Shown one piece after another: positions 1 through 6,231 of a DNA stretch of 15,838 nt; positions within the stretch are counted from its first letter, which is position 1, and each line of letters begins with the position of its first letter. The stretch covers positions 1 to 15,838 of the forward strand of contig JADFNZ010000024.1 in the NCBI GenBank assembly GCA_022563135.1, read 5' to 3'. The translations under genes were made by a program, and so were the position numbers. The stretch is from Chloroflexota bacterium. GTDB lineage: Bacteria > Chloroflexota > Dehalococcoidia > DSTF01 > RBG-16-68-14. Under the pieces are notes generated by a model that was given only the letters and a program-made list of their open reading frames with translations, was not told the origin of the DNA and searched no databases.

Positions 1-421
1 CGCCACGATCTTCCAGCACCTTCAGGACGAAAATAGTACTGCGCAGCGCCATCGCATCTCCTAGGACGAACGACGCCCGCAGGTCGAGGCCGAGCGCCGT
101 GCCAACCAACACCCCCAGGCCGATGCTGAGCACGATCTGCGCGCCCCCACCCACGAGCGCCACCCGTCGCAGTTCGGCCAGCTGCCTGAACGAGAACTTG
201 ATCCCTAGGGAGAAGAGCAGCAAGGCGACACCCAAATCGGCGATGTCCTGGAGTCGTGGGACGTCGATCGCCAGGCCCGGGATGTAGTTCGCAACGATCA
301 GTCCGGCCACCAGGTACCCGAGAGTCGTGGGAAGCCGGAGGAGCGAGGCGAGGACGCCGCCGCCGGTAGCGGCAACGATGATGATAATCAGATCGATGAC
401 GAGCTGACGCTCTTCTCCCAC
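1..421 (-). CDS. Kef/CPA2-type cation:proton antiporter, N-terminal part (3' end off window)
   Basis: Integral membrane protein of the monovalent cation:proton antiporter-2 family, which exchanges Na+ or K+ for protons across the inner membrane. The 140 visible residues hold about four hydrophobic helices. Family signatures are a GYLVAGLIV segment (about residues 35-43), the ADLGVALLLFSLGIKF segment (about 61-76) and ALRSTIFVLKVLEDRG at the truncated end, matching the usual AL-S-ST-VVLK-L-E-G block. The GTG start at 421 was chosen because a GGAGGGA Shine-Dalgarno lies about 8 bases upstream and the first helix begins a few residues later. It is divergent from the EamA exporter with 116 bp between them. 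The remaining membrane helices and any C-terminal TrkA/RCK domain lie outside the window, so Kef-like and NhaP/RosB-like members cannot be separated. Confidence 0.85.
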   Translation of the reverse strand, partial: MGEERQLVIDLIIIIVAATGGGVLASLLRLPTTLGYLVAGLIVANYIPGLAIDVPRLQDIADLGVALLLFSLGIKFSFRQLAELRRVALVGGGAQIVLSIGLGVLVGTALGLDLRASFVLGDAMALRSTIFVLKVLEDRG

Positions 422-537
422 GCGCGGCTCCCTCCGCAGCCCGACGATACCATATTCGCCGGAAGCGCTACCGGTCACTCCCGCGTCGCGTTGACGGTGG
501 CCGTGGCTTGGCGGCGGTTCCCAAGTATCATGGGATC

Positions 538-1452
538 GTGCGACCCTCCCACCTCGCGATTCTTATCCTGCTCAGCGTGATCTGGGGCTCAGCGTTCATG
601 CTGGTCAAGGTGACGCTGGAGGAGGTGCCGCCGCTGACGCTGGTGGCCGGCCGGCTGACCGGCGCGTTTCTCTTCCTCGCCGGGGCGCTCTTCGTCACGG
701 GCCGGCGGTTGGACCGGAGCCGCCAAGCTTGGCGGACGTTCGTGGTGCTGGGGGTGGTGAACAACGCCTTCCCGTTCGTGCTGCTCACCTGGGGCCAGCA
801 GCATATCGACAGCAGCACTGCGGCCATCCTCGTCGCCAGCATGCCGCTCTCGACGGTGATCCTGGCGCACTACTGGATCGACGAGCGGCTGACGGTCGAC
901 CGCGCGGTGGGCGTGCTCATCGGCTTCGCGGGGGTCTTCCTGCTCATCGGCGGCGACCTGGGCGACCTGACCGGCTCGAGCACGCTGGCGCAGCTCGCCA
1001 TGATCGGCGGCGCGATGGGCTACGCCTTCGGCACGGTCTACGCGCGCCGCTATATGCAGCAGGCCGACCCGTTCGTCTACGCGACAGGCCAGACGCTGGT
1101 GGGCGCGGCGTTGATGTCGCCGGTCGCGCTCGCCGTGGACAGGCCGTTCGATCTCGACATCTCGGCGAAGGTGGGTCTGGCGTGGGGCGCGCTGGGTGTG
1201 CTGGCGAGCGCGGTGTCCTACCTGCTCTTCTTCTGGCTGATCCGCCGCATCACCGCGACGCAGGCCTCAATGGTAAGCTATCTGATCCCGATTACCGCTG
1301 TGTTCCTAGGCTGGCTCGTGTTGGACGAGCGGCTGGGCATGACGGCCATCGCCGGCCTGGCGCTGATCATCGTCGGCGTCTGGGTCGTGAGCGGCGGCGG
1401 CCTCTGGGTGGCGCAGCGGCTGCGCGGCGAACGCCAGGCGGTGGAGGCGTAG
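538..1452 (+). CDS. EamA/DMT-family transporter (drug/metabolite exporter)
   Basis: A 304-residue inner-membrane transporter of the drug/metabolite superfamily with two EamA repeats and about ten hydrophobic helices. The first repeat begins with the typical LSVIWGSAFMLVK and ends near a conserved DERLTVDRAVGVLIGFAGVFL segment. The second ends with LDERLGMTAIAGLALIIVGVWVVS, the same motif repeated, as expected for this duplicated fold. The substrate cannot be predicted; family members export amino acids, nucleobases or metabolites. Start: a GTG at 538 places the first helix directly after MRPSH. An in-frame TTG at 508 would add ten residues of little character. Neither has a strong SD, so the start is uncertain. 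A TATCAT at 527-532 could act as a -10 for a near-leaderless message, but no convincing -35 was seen. It is convergent with the TfoX-N gene, 12 bp apart. Confidence 0.9.
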   Translation: MRPSHLAILILLSVIWGSAFMLVKVTLEEVPPLTLVAGRLTGAFLFLAGALFVTGRRLDRSRQAWRTFVVLGVVNNAFPFVLLTWGQQHIDSSTAAILVASMPLSTVILAHYWIDERLTVDRAVGVLIGFAGVFLLIGGDLGDLTGSSTLAQLAMIGGAMGYAFGTVYARRYMQQADPFVYATGQTLVGAALMSPVALAVDRPFDLDISAKVGLAWGALGVLASAVSYLLFFWLIRRITATQASMVSYLIPITAVFLGWLVLDERLGMTAIAGLALIIVGVWVVSGGGLWVAQRLRGERQAVEA

Positions 1453-1464
1453 GGCGGAGCATCG

Positions 1465-1794
1465 CTATTTCGCCGTCAGCGACGACGCGAAGTCGACGCC
1501 GCGCCCCACCCACGCTACGAGCGCGTCTTCGCTTGTGAGCCCTTCCTCCCCGACGTAGACCATCCCTTTCATCGGGCGGCCGGTGAAGTCCATCGGGCGG
1601 GCGTGCGGCAGGCCGAGCGCGGCTTCATACCCGTCGGGCCCCACACGCACCATCAGCTCGTCGCCGACGATGCCGCAGCACATGTTCCCATCGAGCATGA
1701 ACGCGAGCCCGCCGAACATCTTCCGTTCGGTCAGGCCCATGTGGGGCCCGATCGCAGCTCGAACGCGGTCAGCGAGGGTTTCGTCATAGGCCAA
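1465..1794 (-). CDS. TfoX N-terminal-domain protein
   Basis: A 109-residue stand-alone TfoX/Sxy N-terminal domain. The diagnostic stretch is ERKMFGGLAFMLDGNMCCGI (about residues 23-42), followed by a strand-rich part with DELMVRVGPDGYEAAL and RPMDFTGRPMKGMVYV. In Proteobacteria the full TfoX/Sxy activates competence genes, but single-domain versions like this one occur widely without a defined role and lack the C-terminal helical domain, so a competence function should not be assumed. The ATG at 1794 follows the acyl-CoA dehydrogenase stop by three bases. Its SD (GAGGG, 7 bases away) lies in the last codons of that gene, so the two are almost certainly cotranscribed and translationally coupled. 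It is the last gene of the lipid-catabolism block. Confidence 0.88.
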   Translation of the reverse strand: MAYDETLADRVRAAIGPHMGLTERKMFGGLAFMLDGNMCCGIVGDELMVRVGPDGYEAALGLPHARPMDFTGRPMKGMVYVGEEGLTSEDALVAWVGRGVDFASSLTAK

Positions 1795-1797
1795 GGT

Positions 1798-2979
1798 TTA
1801 CCCTCGCGGCAACCCCAGCCCGCGCATGGCGATGATGTTGCGCTGCACCTCGCTGGTGCCGGCGGCGACGGTGTAGGAGCTCGCGGCCAGGTAGTAGCGC
1901 TCCAGCCCGCCCTCCAGCGGCGCGTGCGGCGAGCCGCGCGAAAGCTGCCCGGCGAGGCCCGGCACGTTCACCGCCGCGTTGCCCAGCCGCTGCTGCAGCT
2001 CCGAGCCGTAGAGCTTCGCGATCGACGCTTCGTAGTTGGGGATCAGCCCCGCGGCCTGCATCCACGCGACGCGGTAACAGAGCAGCCGGCCGACCTCGAA
2101 CTCGATCTTCAGCTCGGCGAGCTTGTGGCGCACGACGGGGTGATCGATCAGCCGGCCGCCATTGCGCCGCGTCTCTTTCGCGTAGGCGATCACTTCGTCG
2201 AGCGTGCGGTAGGCGTACATCACGCGCTGGATGCCGGAGCGCTCGAAATCGAGCGTCGTCGTCGCGACGTACCAGCCGCGGTTCTCCTCGCCGACGACGT
2301 TCTCGCGCGGGACACGGACGCTGTCGTAGTAGACCTGGTTGAACGCGTTCGAGCCGAGCATGTTCGTCAGCGGCCGCACCATAATGCCGGGCGACTTCAT
2401 GTCGACGAGGAGATAGCTGATGCCTTTGTGCTTCGGCGCCTCCGGGTCGGTGCGGACGAGGAGGACGCCCCAGTCCGCGCGCTGGGCGCCCGAAGTCCAG
2501 ATCTTGCTGCCGTTCACGACGTAGTCGTCGCCGTCGAGCACGGCGCTGGTGCTGAGCGACGCGAGGTCCGAACCGGACTCAGGCTCGCTGAAGCCTTGGC
2601 ACCAGCTCTCCTCCAGCCGCGCGATGGGCGGAAGATAGCGTTCCTTTTGCTCGTCCGTGCCGTGGACCATCAGCGTCGGCCCGACGAGGTTGGTGCCCAT
2701 CGTGCCGGCGCCGGGCGCGTGCTGGTAGGACATCTCCTCGTTGTAGACGAGCTGCCGCAGCGGCCCGACGCCCTGCCCGCCGTACTCGCCCGGCCAGGCC
2801 ATCGTGAGCCAGCCCCTCGCGGCGACCGACTTGGTAAACGCGCGCGAGATCTCCGCTTCCTCCGGCGAGAGGTCTTCGCGGTCGTTGCGGCTCCCCCACG
2901 AATCGGGCAGCTCCCGCGCGATCAAGGCCTTCACCTCCTGGCGGAAGGCTTCGTCATCTGGCGAGAAGCGGAAGTCCAT
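1798..2979 (-). CDS. Acyl-CoA dehydrogenase (FAD flavoprotein)
   Basis: A 393-residue cytoplasmic flavoprotein of normal family length that oxidises an acyl-CoA to the 2,3-enoyl-CoA and passes electrons to ETF. The N-terminal helical domain carries WPGEYGGQG (62-70), the FAD/substrate motif CQGFSEPESGSDLASL is at 127-142, and KIWTSGAQ at 159-166. The C-terminal domain ends with AAGTSEVQRNIIAMRGLGLPRG. The residue before GTSE, the catalytic Glu in medium-chain enzymes, is Ala373. Instead a Glu246 in DFERSG matches the helix-G glutamate used by isovaleryl- and long-chain-type enzymes. That assignment comes from hand alignment. This AAGTSE form is common in actinobacterial-type FadE proteins acting on branched, aromatic or steroid-derived acyl-CoAs, so the substrate is open. 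ATG at 2979 with AGGAGG just upstream. It lies downstream of two crotonases across a repeat-bearing spacer. Confidence 0.93.
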   Translation of the reverse strand: MDFRFSPDDEAFRQEVKALIARELPDSWGSRNDREDLSPEEAEISRAFTKSVAARGWLTMAWPGEYGGQGVGPLRQLVYNEEMSYQHAPGAGTMGTNLVGPTLMVHGTDEQKERYLPPIARLEESWCQGFSEPESGSDLASLSTSAVLDGDDYVVNGSKIWTSGAQRADWGVLLVRTDPEAPKHKGISYLLVDMKSPGIMVRPLTNMLGSNAFNQVYYDSVRVPRENVVGEENRGWYVATTTLDFERSGIQRVMYAYRTLDEVIAYAKETRRNGGRLIDHPVVRHKLAELKIEFEVGRLLCYRVAWMQAAGLIPNYEASIAKLYGSELQQRLGNAAVNVPGLAGQLSRGSPHAPLEGGLERYYLAASSYTVAAGTSEVQRNIIAMRGLGLPRG

Positions 2980-3001
2980 GGGTGCCTCCTAGATTGCAGT
3001 A

Positions 3002-3021
3002 CCGCGGACTAAAGTCCGCGG
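3002..3021. repeat. Palindromic repeat, copy 1
   Basis: CCGCGGACTAAAGTCCGCGG: two perfect 9-bp arms around a 2-base centre. It lies about 20 bases upstream of the acyl-CoA dehydrogenase start. It would form a strong hairpin in the leader of that mRNA but is not followed by a T-tract, so it is not an intrinsic terminator. Confidence 0.9.
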
Positions 3022-3155
3022 CTTAGTCATGTGTGCCGCTAATGAGCGAACTTCTCCAGCCGTTCTAGTTGCGACCGGATGTAGTGTCGCACAGTCGACT
3101 CTGCACCTGGTTCGAGAAACAGACGTGGTAGAGGGCCATCGCAGTCTATCCGATG

Positions 3156-3175
3156 CCGCGGACTTCAGTCTGCGG
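3156..3175. repeat. Palindromic repeat, copy 2
   Basis: CCGCGGACTTCAGTCTGCGG: same 20-base unit as the copy at 3002, with one mismatch between the arms and a different 2-base centre. Confidence 0.85.
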
Positions 3176-3200
3176 TGACGTCGTACTCCTGTCGACCATC

Positions 3201-3220
3201 CCGCGGACTTCCGTCCGCTG
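3201..3220. repeat. Palindromic repeat, copy 3
   Basis: CCGCGGACTTCCGTCCGCTG: same unit, arms of 8 bp with one mismatch. It ends 12 bases after the stop of the second crotonase, where a hairpin could protect the 3' end of that message. Confidence 0.8.
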
Positions 3221-3231
3221 TTCTCGTTTCG

Positions 3232-4137
3232 CTACTCCGGCGTGCCGCTCTGCTCCTCCAGCCACTGGTTGAAGCGCGGCGCTCGCTTCTCGCGGAAGGC
3301 GGCGATCCCCTCGCGAGAGTCCGGGTGGTGGTCGCTGATCGCGGTCTTGGTGGCGATGTCGTCGAACGCTTCGGCCATGCCCATCTCCGCCGCGTTGTAG
3401 ATGCTGCGCTTGAGCAGCCGCATAGCGACCTGCGGGCCGTTCGCGAGCTCCCGCGCGAACTCCATCGCGCGCGCCATCAGCCTGTCGGGCTCGACGGCCT
3501 CGTGGACGATCCCCAGCTCCAGCGCCTCCTCGCCGGAGACGACGCGCTTGCGCATGAGGAACTCCATCGTCCTCGCGACGCCGATGAGCTGCACGAGGAG
3601 GTAGTGCCCGCCTTCGTCCGGCTGCAGCGCAAACCGGAGCGTCGCGCTGCTCAGGCGCGCGGTGGCCGAGGCGATGCGGAAGTCGCACGAGAGCGCCAGC
3701 GAGAGGCCGGTCTGCACTGTGATGCCGTTGATCGCGGCGATGGAGAGCTTGTCGAGCGCGCGGATGGCGAGGTTGACCGACTGCGAGAGGCTGCGTAGCG
3801 CATCGTACGTGCCGATCGCGCTGATGCGCTTCCCCTCCTGCGGACGCCACGGGTCGCGGAGTGGCGGGGCGAGGGCGGTGCGCTCTTGGCGCGGGCCGTC
3901 CGGGCCGCCGCCGCCGAGGTAGGGGCCGCCGTCGCCGCTGCAGAACGCGCGCCCCTCGCCCGTGATCAGGACGACGCGAACGCGGTCGTCGAGCTGCGCC
4001 TGCGTCATCGTTTCGACGAGGTCGCGCTTCATCCCGATTGTCATGGGGTTCAGGTGGTCGGGCTCGTTGAACGTGATCACCGCGATGCCGGGGTTCTCCA
4101 GCTCTATCTTGAAGCCGCGGAAGTTGCCTGTGTCCAT
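3232..4137 (-). CDS. Enoyl-CoA hydratase/isomerase (crotonase) family protein, second of pair
   Basis: A 301-residue crotonase-fold protein, longer than the usual 260. The fold is shown by NEPDHLNPM (24-32), the oxyanion-hole region GEGRAFCSGDGG (60-71), INGITVQTGLSLALSCDFRIAS (136-157) and a C-terminal EGIAAFREKRAPRF. A Gly/Pro/Arg-rich insert follows the first oxyanion loop (about 70-105). By hand alignment with rat mitochondrial hydratase, the two catalytic glutamates (E144, E164) are Ser146 and Thr166, while acidic Asp174-Glu175 sit in the PDEGGH loop. A standard hydratase role is therefore doubtful; an isomerase or another crotonase reaction is possible. The ATG at 4137 has AGGAGG six bases upstream, overlapping the stop of the preceding crotonase gene, so the pair forms one operon. 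Substrate unknown. Confidence 0.88.
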   Translation of the reverse strand: MDTGNFRGFKIELENPGIAVITFNEPDHLNPMTIGMKRDLVETMTQAQLDDRVRVVLITGEGRAFCSGDGGPYLGGGGPDGPRQERTALAPPLRDPWRPQEGKRISAIGTYDALRSLSQSVNLAIRALDKLSIAAINGITVQTGLSLALSCDFRIASATARLSSATLRFALQPDEGGHYLLVQLIGVARTMEFLMRKRVVSGEEALELGIVHEAVEPDRLMARAMEFARELANGPQVAMRLLKRSIYNAAEMGMAEAFDDIATKTAISDHHPDSREGIAAFREKRAPRFNQWLEEQSGTPE

Positions 4138-4147
4138 GGGGCGCCTC

Positions 4148-4966
4148 CTACCTTCCTTGGAACTGCGGCGGACGCTTCTCCGCGAAGGCGCGCGGGCCCT
4201 CGCGGGCGTCCTCCGTCGACTGCACGATCGCCATCGCCTGGTTGGCCGCCTCCAGCGCCTCGCCGATGTCGCTCGTGAGGCCACGGTAGGCGAGCCGCTT
4301 CGCAAGCTGGATCGCAACGGCCGGCCCCTGCGCGATGCGCCCCGCGAGGTCGCGCGCGGCGTCCAGCAGTTCGTCCGGCGGCACGACCTTCGTGACGTAG
4401 CCGATGCGCAGCGCCTCCTCCGCATCGAAGAAGTCGCCCGTCCAGATTAGCTCCAGCGCTTTCGCGAGCCCGACGATGCGCGGCAGGTAGTAGCAGCCGC
4501 CGTCGCCCGGCACGAGGCCGACCTTCACGTAGGACATCGCAAAGCGCGCCTGCTCCGACGCGATGCGAATGTCAGTCATGCTGCACATGTCCATCCCCGC
4601 GCCGACGGCCGCTCCGTTCACCGCCGCGATGTACGGCTTATCGAGGAGCGCGGCCTGGCGAGGCACGTTGTGGACGCCGTCGCGCAGCCAGTTGCGGCGG
4701 TCGGCGGCGGAGACCGGCCCTGCGCTGCGGGCCGTCTCCGCGACGCCCGTGCCGGTATCGCCGCGCAGGTCCGCGCCGGCGCAGAAGCCGCGACCGGCGC
4801 CCGTGACGATGACCGCGCGCACGTCCGCGTCGGTGCGGGCGTCCTCCAGCGCCAGCGCCCACTCGCGGATCATTATGGGCGTGAAGGCGTTCATCCGCTC
4901 CGGGCGGTTCAGCGTGATCGTGGCGACGCCGTCCGCCTTCTCGTAGAGGATCTGCTCGAACTCCAT
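4148..4966 (-). CDS. Enoyl-CoA hydratase/isomerase (crotonase) family protein, first of pair
   Basis: A 272-residue crotonase-fold protein of normal length, expected to act on an acyl-CoA in the cytoplasm. Features are TLNRPERMNAFTPIM (18-32), the oxyanion segment GAGRGFCAGADLRGD (56-70), VNGAAVGAGMDMCSMTDIRIAS (116-137) and the C-terminal AREGPRAFAEKRPPQF. Aligned by hand to rat hydratase, E144 becomes Asp126 and E164 becomes Tyr146. Asp155 in the PGDGG loop is near where some isomerase-type members (PaaG-like) carry an acid. This favours an isomerase or a side-pathway enzyme over a classical hydratase, without proof. The ATG at 4966 has AGGAGA seven bases upstream; earlier in-frame codons lack an SD. 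It is the first gene of the block, divergent from the Uma2-like gene. Confidence 0.9.
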   Translation of the reverse strand: MEFEQILYEKADGVATITLNRPERMNAFTPIMIREWALALEDARTDADVRAVIVTGAGRGFCAGADLRGDTGTGVAETARSAGPVSAADRRNWLRDGVHNVPRQAALLDKPYIAAVNGAAVGAGMDMCSMTDIRIASEQARFAMSYVKVGLVPGDGGCYYLPRIVGLAKALELIWTGDFFDAEEALRIGYVTKVVPPDELLDAARDLAGRIAQGPAVAIQLAKRLAYRGLTSDIGEALEAANQAMAIVQSTEDAREGPRAFAEKRPPQFQGR

Positions 4967-5008
4967 CGGTGGTTCTCCTGTCGCCAAACGCGATATGAGG
5001 CGAGGGCA

Positions 5009-5017
5009 ATTGTAGCA
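5009..5017 (-). promoter_or_regulatory. Candidate extended -10 promoter for the crotonase pair
   Basis: On the minus strand TGC directly precedes TACAAT (5 of 6 to TATAAT), giving an extended -10. The predicted start near 5002 would leave a leader of about 36 bases containing the AGGAGA site. No good -35 was seen. The same TGCTACAAT core occurs upstream of the DUF1786 gene. Confidence 0.4.
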
Positions 5018-5048
5018 GAAGGCAGACGCCGCGTGGCGGGCGATGCGA

Positions 5049-5077
5049 TGGACGCTGGCGTCGGCAGCGGCTATCAT
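5049..5077 (+). promoter_or_regulatory. Candidate sigma-70 promoter for the Uma2-like gene
   Basis: TGGACG at 5049-5054 (4 of 6 to TTGACA) and TATCAT at 5072-5077 (5 of 6), with a 17-base spacer. Predicted start near 5084, about 43 bases ahead of the GTG at 5127. Confidence 0.4.
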
Positions 5078-5126
5078 TGTGCACGACTTCACCAAGTCGG
5101 AACGAGCGCGTTACGGAGGTAGGAAC

Positions 5127-5666
5127 GTGACGATGGACACGCGCTGGACGGACGTCGACAAACTGCTGCAACCCTCGCCCAAGAGCCAGGAAGAGCTCAA
5201 GCAGCGGGCCGTGCAGGATATCGCCCTCGCCCGCTACGAGTTCCCCACCACAGAACTGCCTTCCTATCGCACGTTCGTCAACGTGCCGGAGACGACGCTG
5301 CCGGTGACGGACGAGTTTGGCAACCAGCTCACGCCGGACATCGTCGTCGTGGACACGCCCGGGAACATCCTCAAGATCCTCGCCCAGGTGGAGACGGCCG
5401 ACGGCGTCAACGACGAGCAGGCGCTGAAGGTGTGGCTCCGCTACGCGAACCTCCCCGAGACCGCCTTCTACGTCTACGTGCCGGTCGGCTACGGGGGCAG
5501 GGCGAAGGCGATCTGCCGGCGTTTGGGCGTCGATGTCTACGGCTACCGCACGTGGCGCTACACGCCGCAGGGCGTGGAGGTCAACGACATCTCGGAGCCG
5601 CCCGGCATCATCCACGCGCTCATGCCCAAGTTCGCGCGCAAGCTCATGCGCGGCATGGGGCCCTAG
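5127..5666 (+). CDS. Uma2-like PD-(D/E)xK-fold protein of unknown function
   Basis: A 179-residue soluble protein. The central part reads like the Uma2/restriction-endonuclease-like fold: a Pro70-Asp71 followed by a hydrophobic strand (IVVVD), then ILKILAQVE with Glu89, then ADGVNDEQALKVWLRYANL with Lys101 and Tyr106, and a strand AFYVYVPVG. This is the order of a PD...(D/E)x(E/K) nuclease core, but the second acidic position is Gln-Val-Glu and nuclease activity is not shown. Uma2 proteins are usually unlinked, multi-copy genes of unclear role in cyanobacteria, Chloroflexota and Deinococcota. Start: GTG at 5127 has GGAGG seven bases upstream; the ATG at 5133 two codons later is also possible. 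Divergent from the crotonase operon, and followed by a heptamer repeat and the nitroreductase. Confidence 0.7.
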   Translation: MTMDTRWTDVDKLLQPSPKSQEELKQRAVQDIALARYEFPTTELPSYRTFVNVPETTLPVTDEFGNQLTPDIVVVDTPGNILKILAQVETADGVNDEQALKVWLRYANLPETAFYVYVPVGYGGRAKAICRRLGVDVYGYRTWRYTPQGVEVNDISEPPGIIHALMPKFARKLMRGMGP

Positions 5667-5668
5667 GA

Positions 5669-5717
5669 CTCGAAGCTCGAAGCTCGGAGCTCGAAGTTCG
5701 AGGTTCGAGGTTCGAAG
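5669..5717 (+). repeat. Seven-copy 7-bp tandem repeat that also folds back on itself
   Basis: Seven exact 7-base units abut the ATG at 5718: three CTCGAAG, one CTCGGAG (third unit), two TTCGAGG and a final TTCGAAG. The first four units are nearly the inverted complement of the last three. The array can therefore form a long imperfect hairpin centred at about 5696, with runs of about 6, 6 and 5 pairs separated by single mismatches. The GAGG at 5707-5710, the only SD candidate for the next gene (7-base spacing), lies in the 3' arm. Confidence 0.9.
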
Positions 5718-6185
5718 ATGAACCCATTCGCCGGCTCACGACTTTATGGCAAGATTGGCAATTACCTCAACCGACCCCTGTTTCGCTTCTTCCCGGTGGC
5801 CCCTGGCTTCGCTCTGATCACTACTATCGGTCGCCGCTCTGGTCTCCCTCGCCGACAGCCAGTTCGAGCGGTTCGTTTAGACGGCCGCCTAGTTATCGCC
5901 TCCATCCATGGCGACCGCTCGGATTGGTATCGCAACCTCGTTCGTAATCCGAGAGTGCTCGTCAAGCTGGGCTCACGCACGTTCAGCGGTAGCGCCCGAT
6001 GCCTCCTCGATGAAGCCGAGCGCGAGGAGACCGCCCGTGCTTATGCTGAAGCACTTACCTTCTACGACTGGCTCGATTACGCCGCTCTCTATTGGGACGT
6101 GCCCACCCGTGCCAAAATCCACCGCGCACATGAGGCGTGGGCTCAGCAAGGCCTCGTCATAATCGACCTCGATCCCGAGACATAG
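5718..6185 (+). CDS. Deazaflavin (F420)-dependent nitroreductase-family protein
   Basis: A 155-residue protein of the Ddn/DUF385 split beta-barrel family, whose members bind coenzyme F420 and reduce nitro compounds, quinones or other substrates. Matching features are TTIGRRSGLPRRQPVRAV (about 35-52), the strand RLVIASIHG (57-65) followed by DWYRNLVRNPRVLVKLG (69-85), corresponding to the usual SNGG--HPaWyhNLranP block, and a C-terminal helix-rich part with YWDVPTRAKIH. The conserved aromatic/basic features are present, but F420 use is inferred. ATG at 5718 sits directly after the heptamer repeat, which provides the SD. By eye the gene has lower GC and more T/A-ending codons than most neighbours, which may reflect transfer. 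It converges on the DUF1786 gene with a 46-bp gap in which no clear terminator was seen. Confidence 0.82.
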   Translation: MNPFAGSRLYGKIGNYLNRPLFRFFPVAPGFALITTIGRRSGLPRRQPVRAVRLDGRLVIASIHGDRSDWYRNLVRNPRVLVKLGSRTFSGSARCLLDEAEREETARAYAEALTFYDWLDYAALYWDVPTRAKIHRAHEAWAQQGLVIIDLDPET

Positions 6186-6231
6186 ACGAGCGTCCCTCTC
6201 CGGCAGGAGGCCGCCGCGGCTATGTACAGGC

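Larger units (their letters stand above)
2980..3231. other. Intergenic spacer carrying three palindromic repeats
   Basis: This spacer of about 250 bases lies between the second crotonase and the acyl-CoA dehydrogenase, both on the minus strand. Apart from the acyl-CoA dehydrogenase SD near 2985-2990, it holds three copies of a short palindrome (annotated separately). A minus-strand stretch at about 3030-3155 stays open for about 40 codons and reads protein-like, but it has no start codon or SD and is not called as a gene. No clear promoter was found, so it is unknown whether the dehydrogenase is transcribed with the crotonases. Confidence 0.7.

Noticed and set aside
729..1538. 269-codon plus-strand ORF overlapping the EamA gene in another frame
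   Set aside because: Arg/Gly/Ala-rich shadow frame; the EamA frame has ten clean hydrophobic helices and family motifs.
1603..3012. Long plus-strand ORF (469 codons) opposite the acyl-CoA dehydrogenase and TfoX-N genes
   Set aside because: Arg/Ala/Val-rich translation with no family features; the minus strand carries clear conserved proteins with SD sites, so this is an antisense shadow of GC-rich codons.
3002..3220. Three palindromes as a short CRISPR array
   Set aside because: Spacing is irregular (154 and 45 bases), the repeats are not identical and no cas genes are present.
5043..5126. Longer N-terminus for the Uma2-like protein (ATG at 5043)
   Set aside because: It would begin upstream of the predicted promoter and SD; GGAGG is well placed for the GTG at 5127.
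5697..5717. GGTTCGAAG-type sequence resembling a tRNA T-loop
   Set aside because: No acceptor or anticodon stem around it; it is explained by the heptamer repeat.
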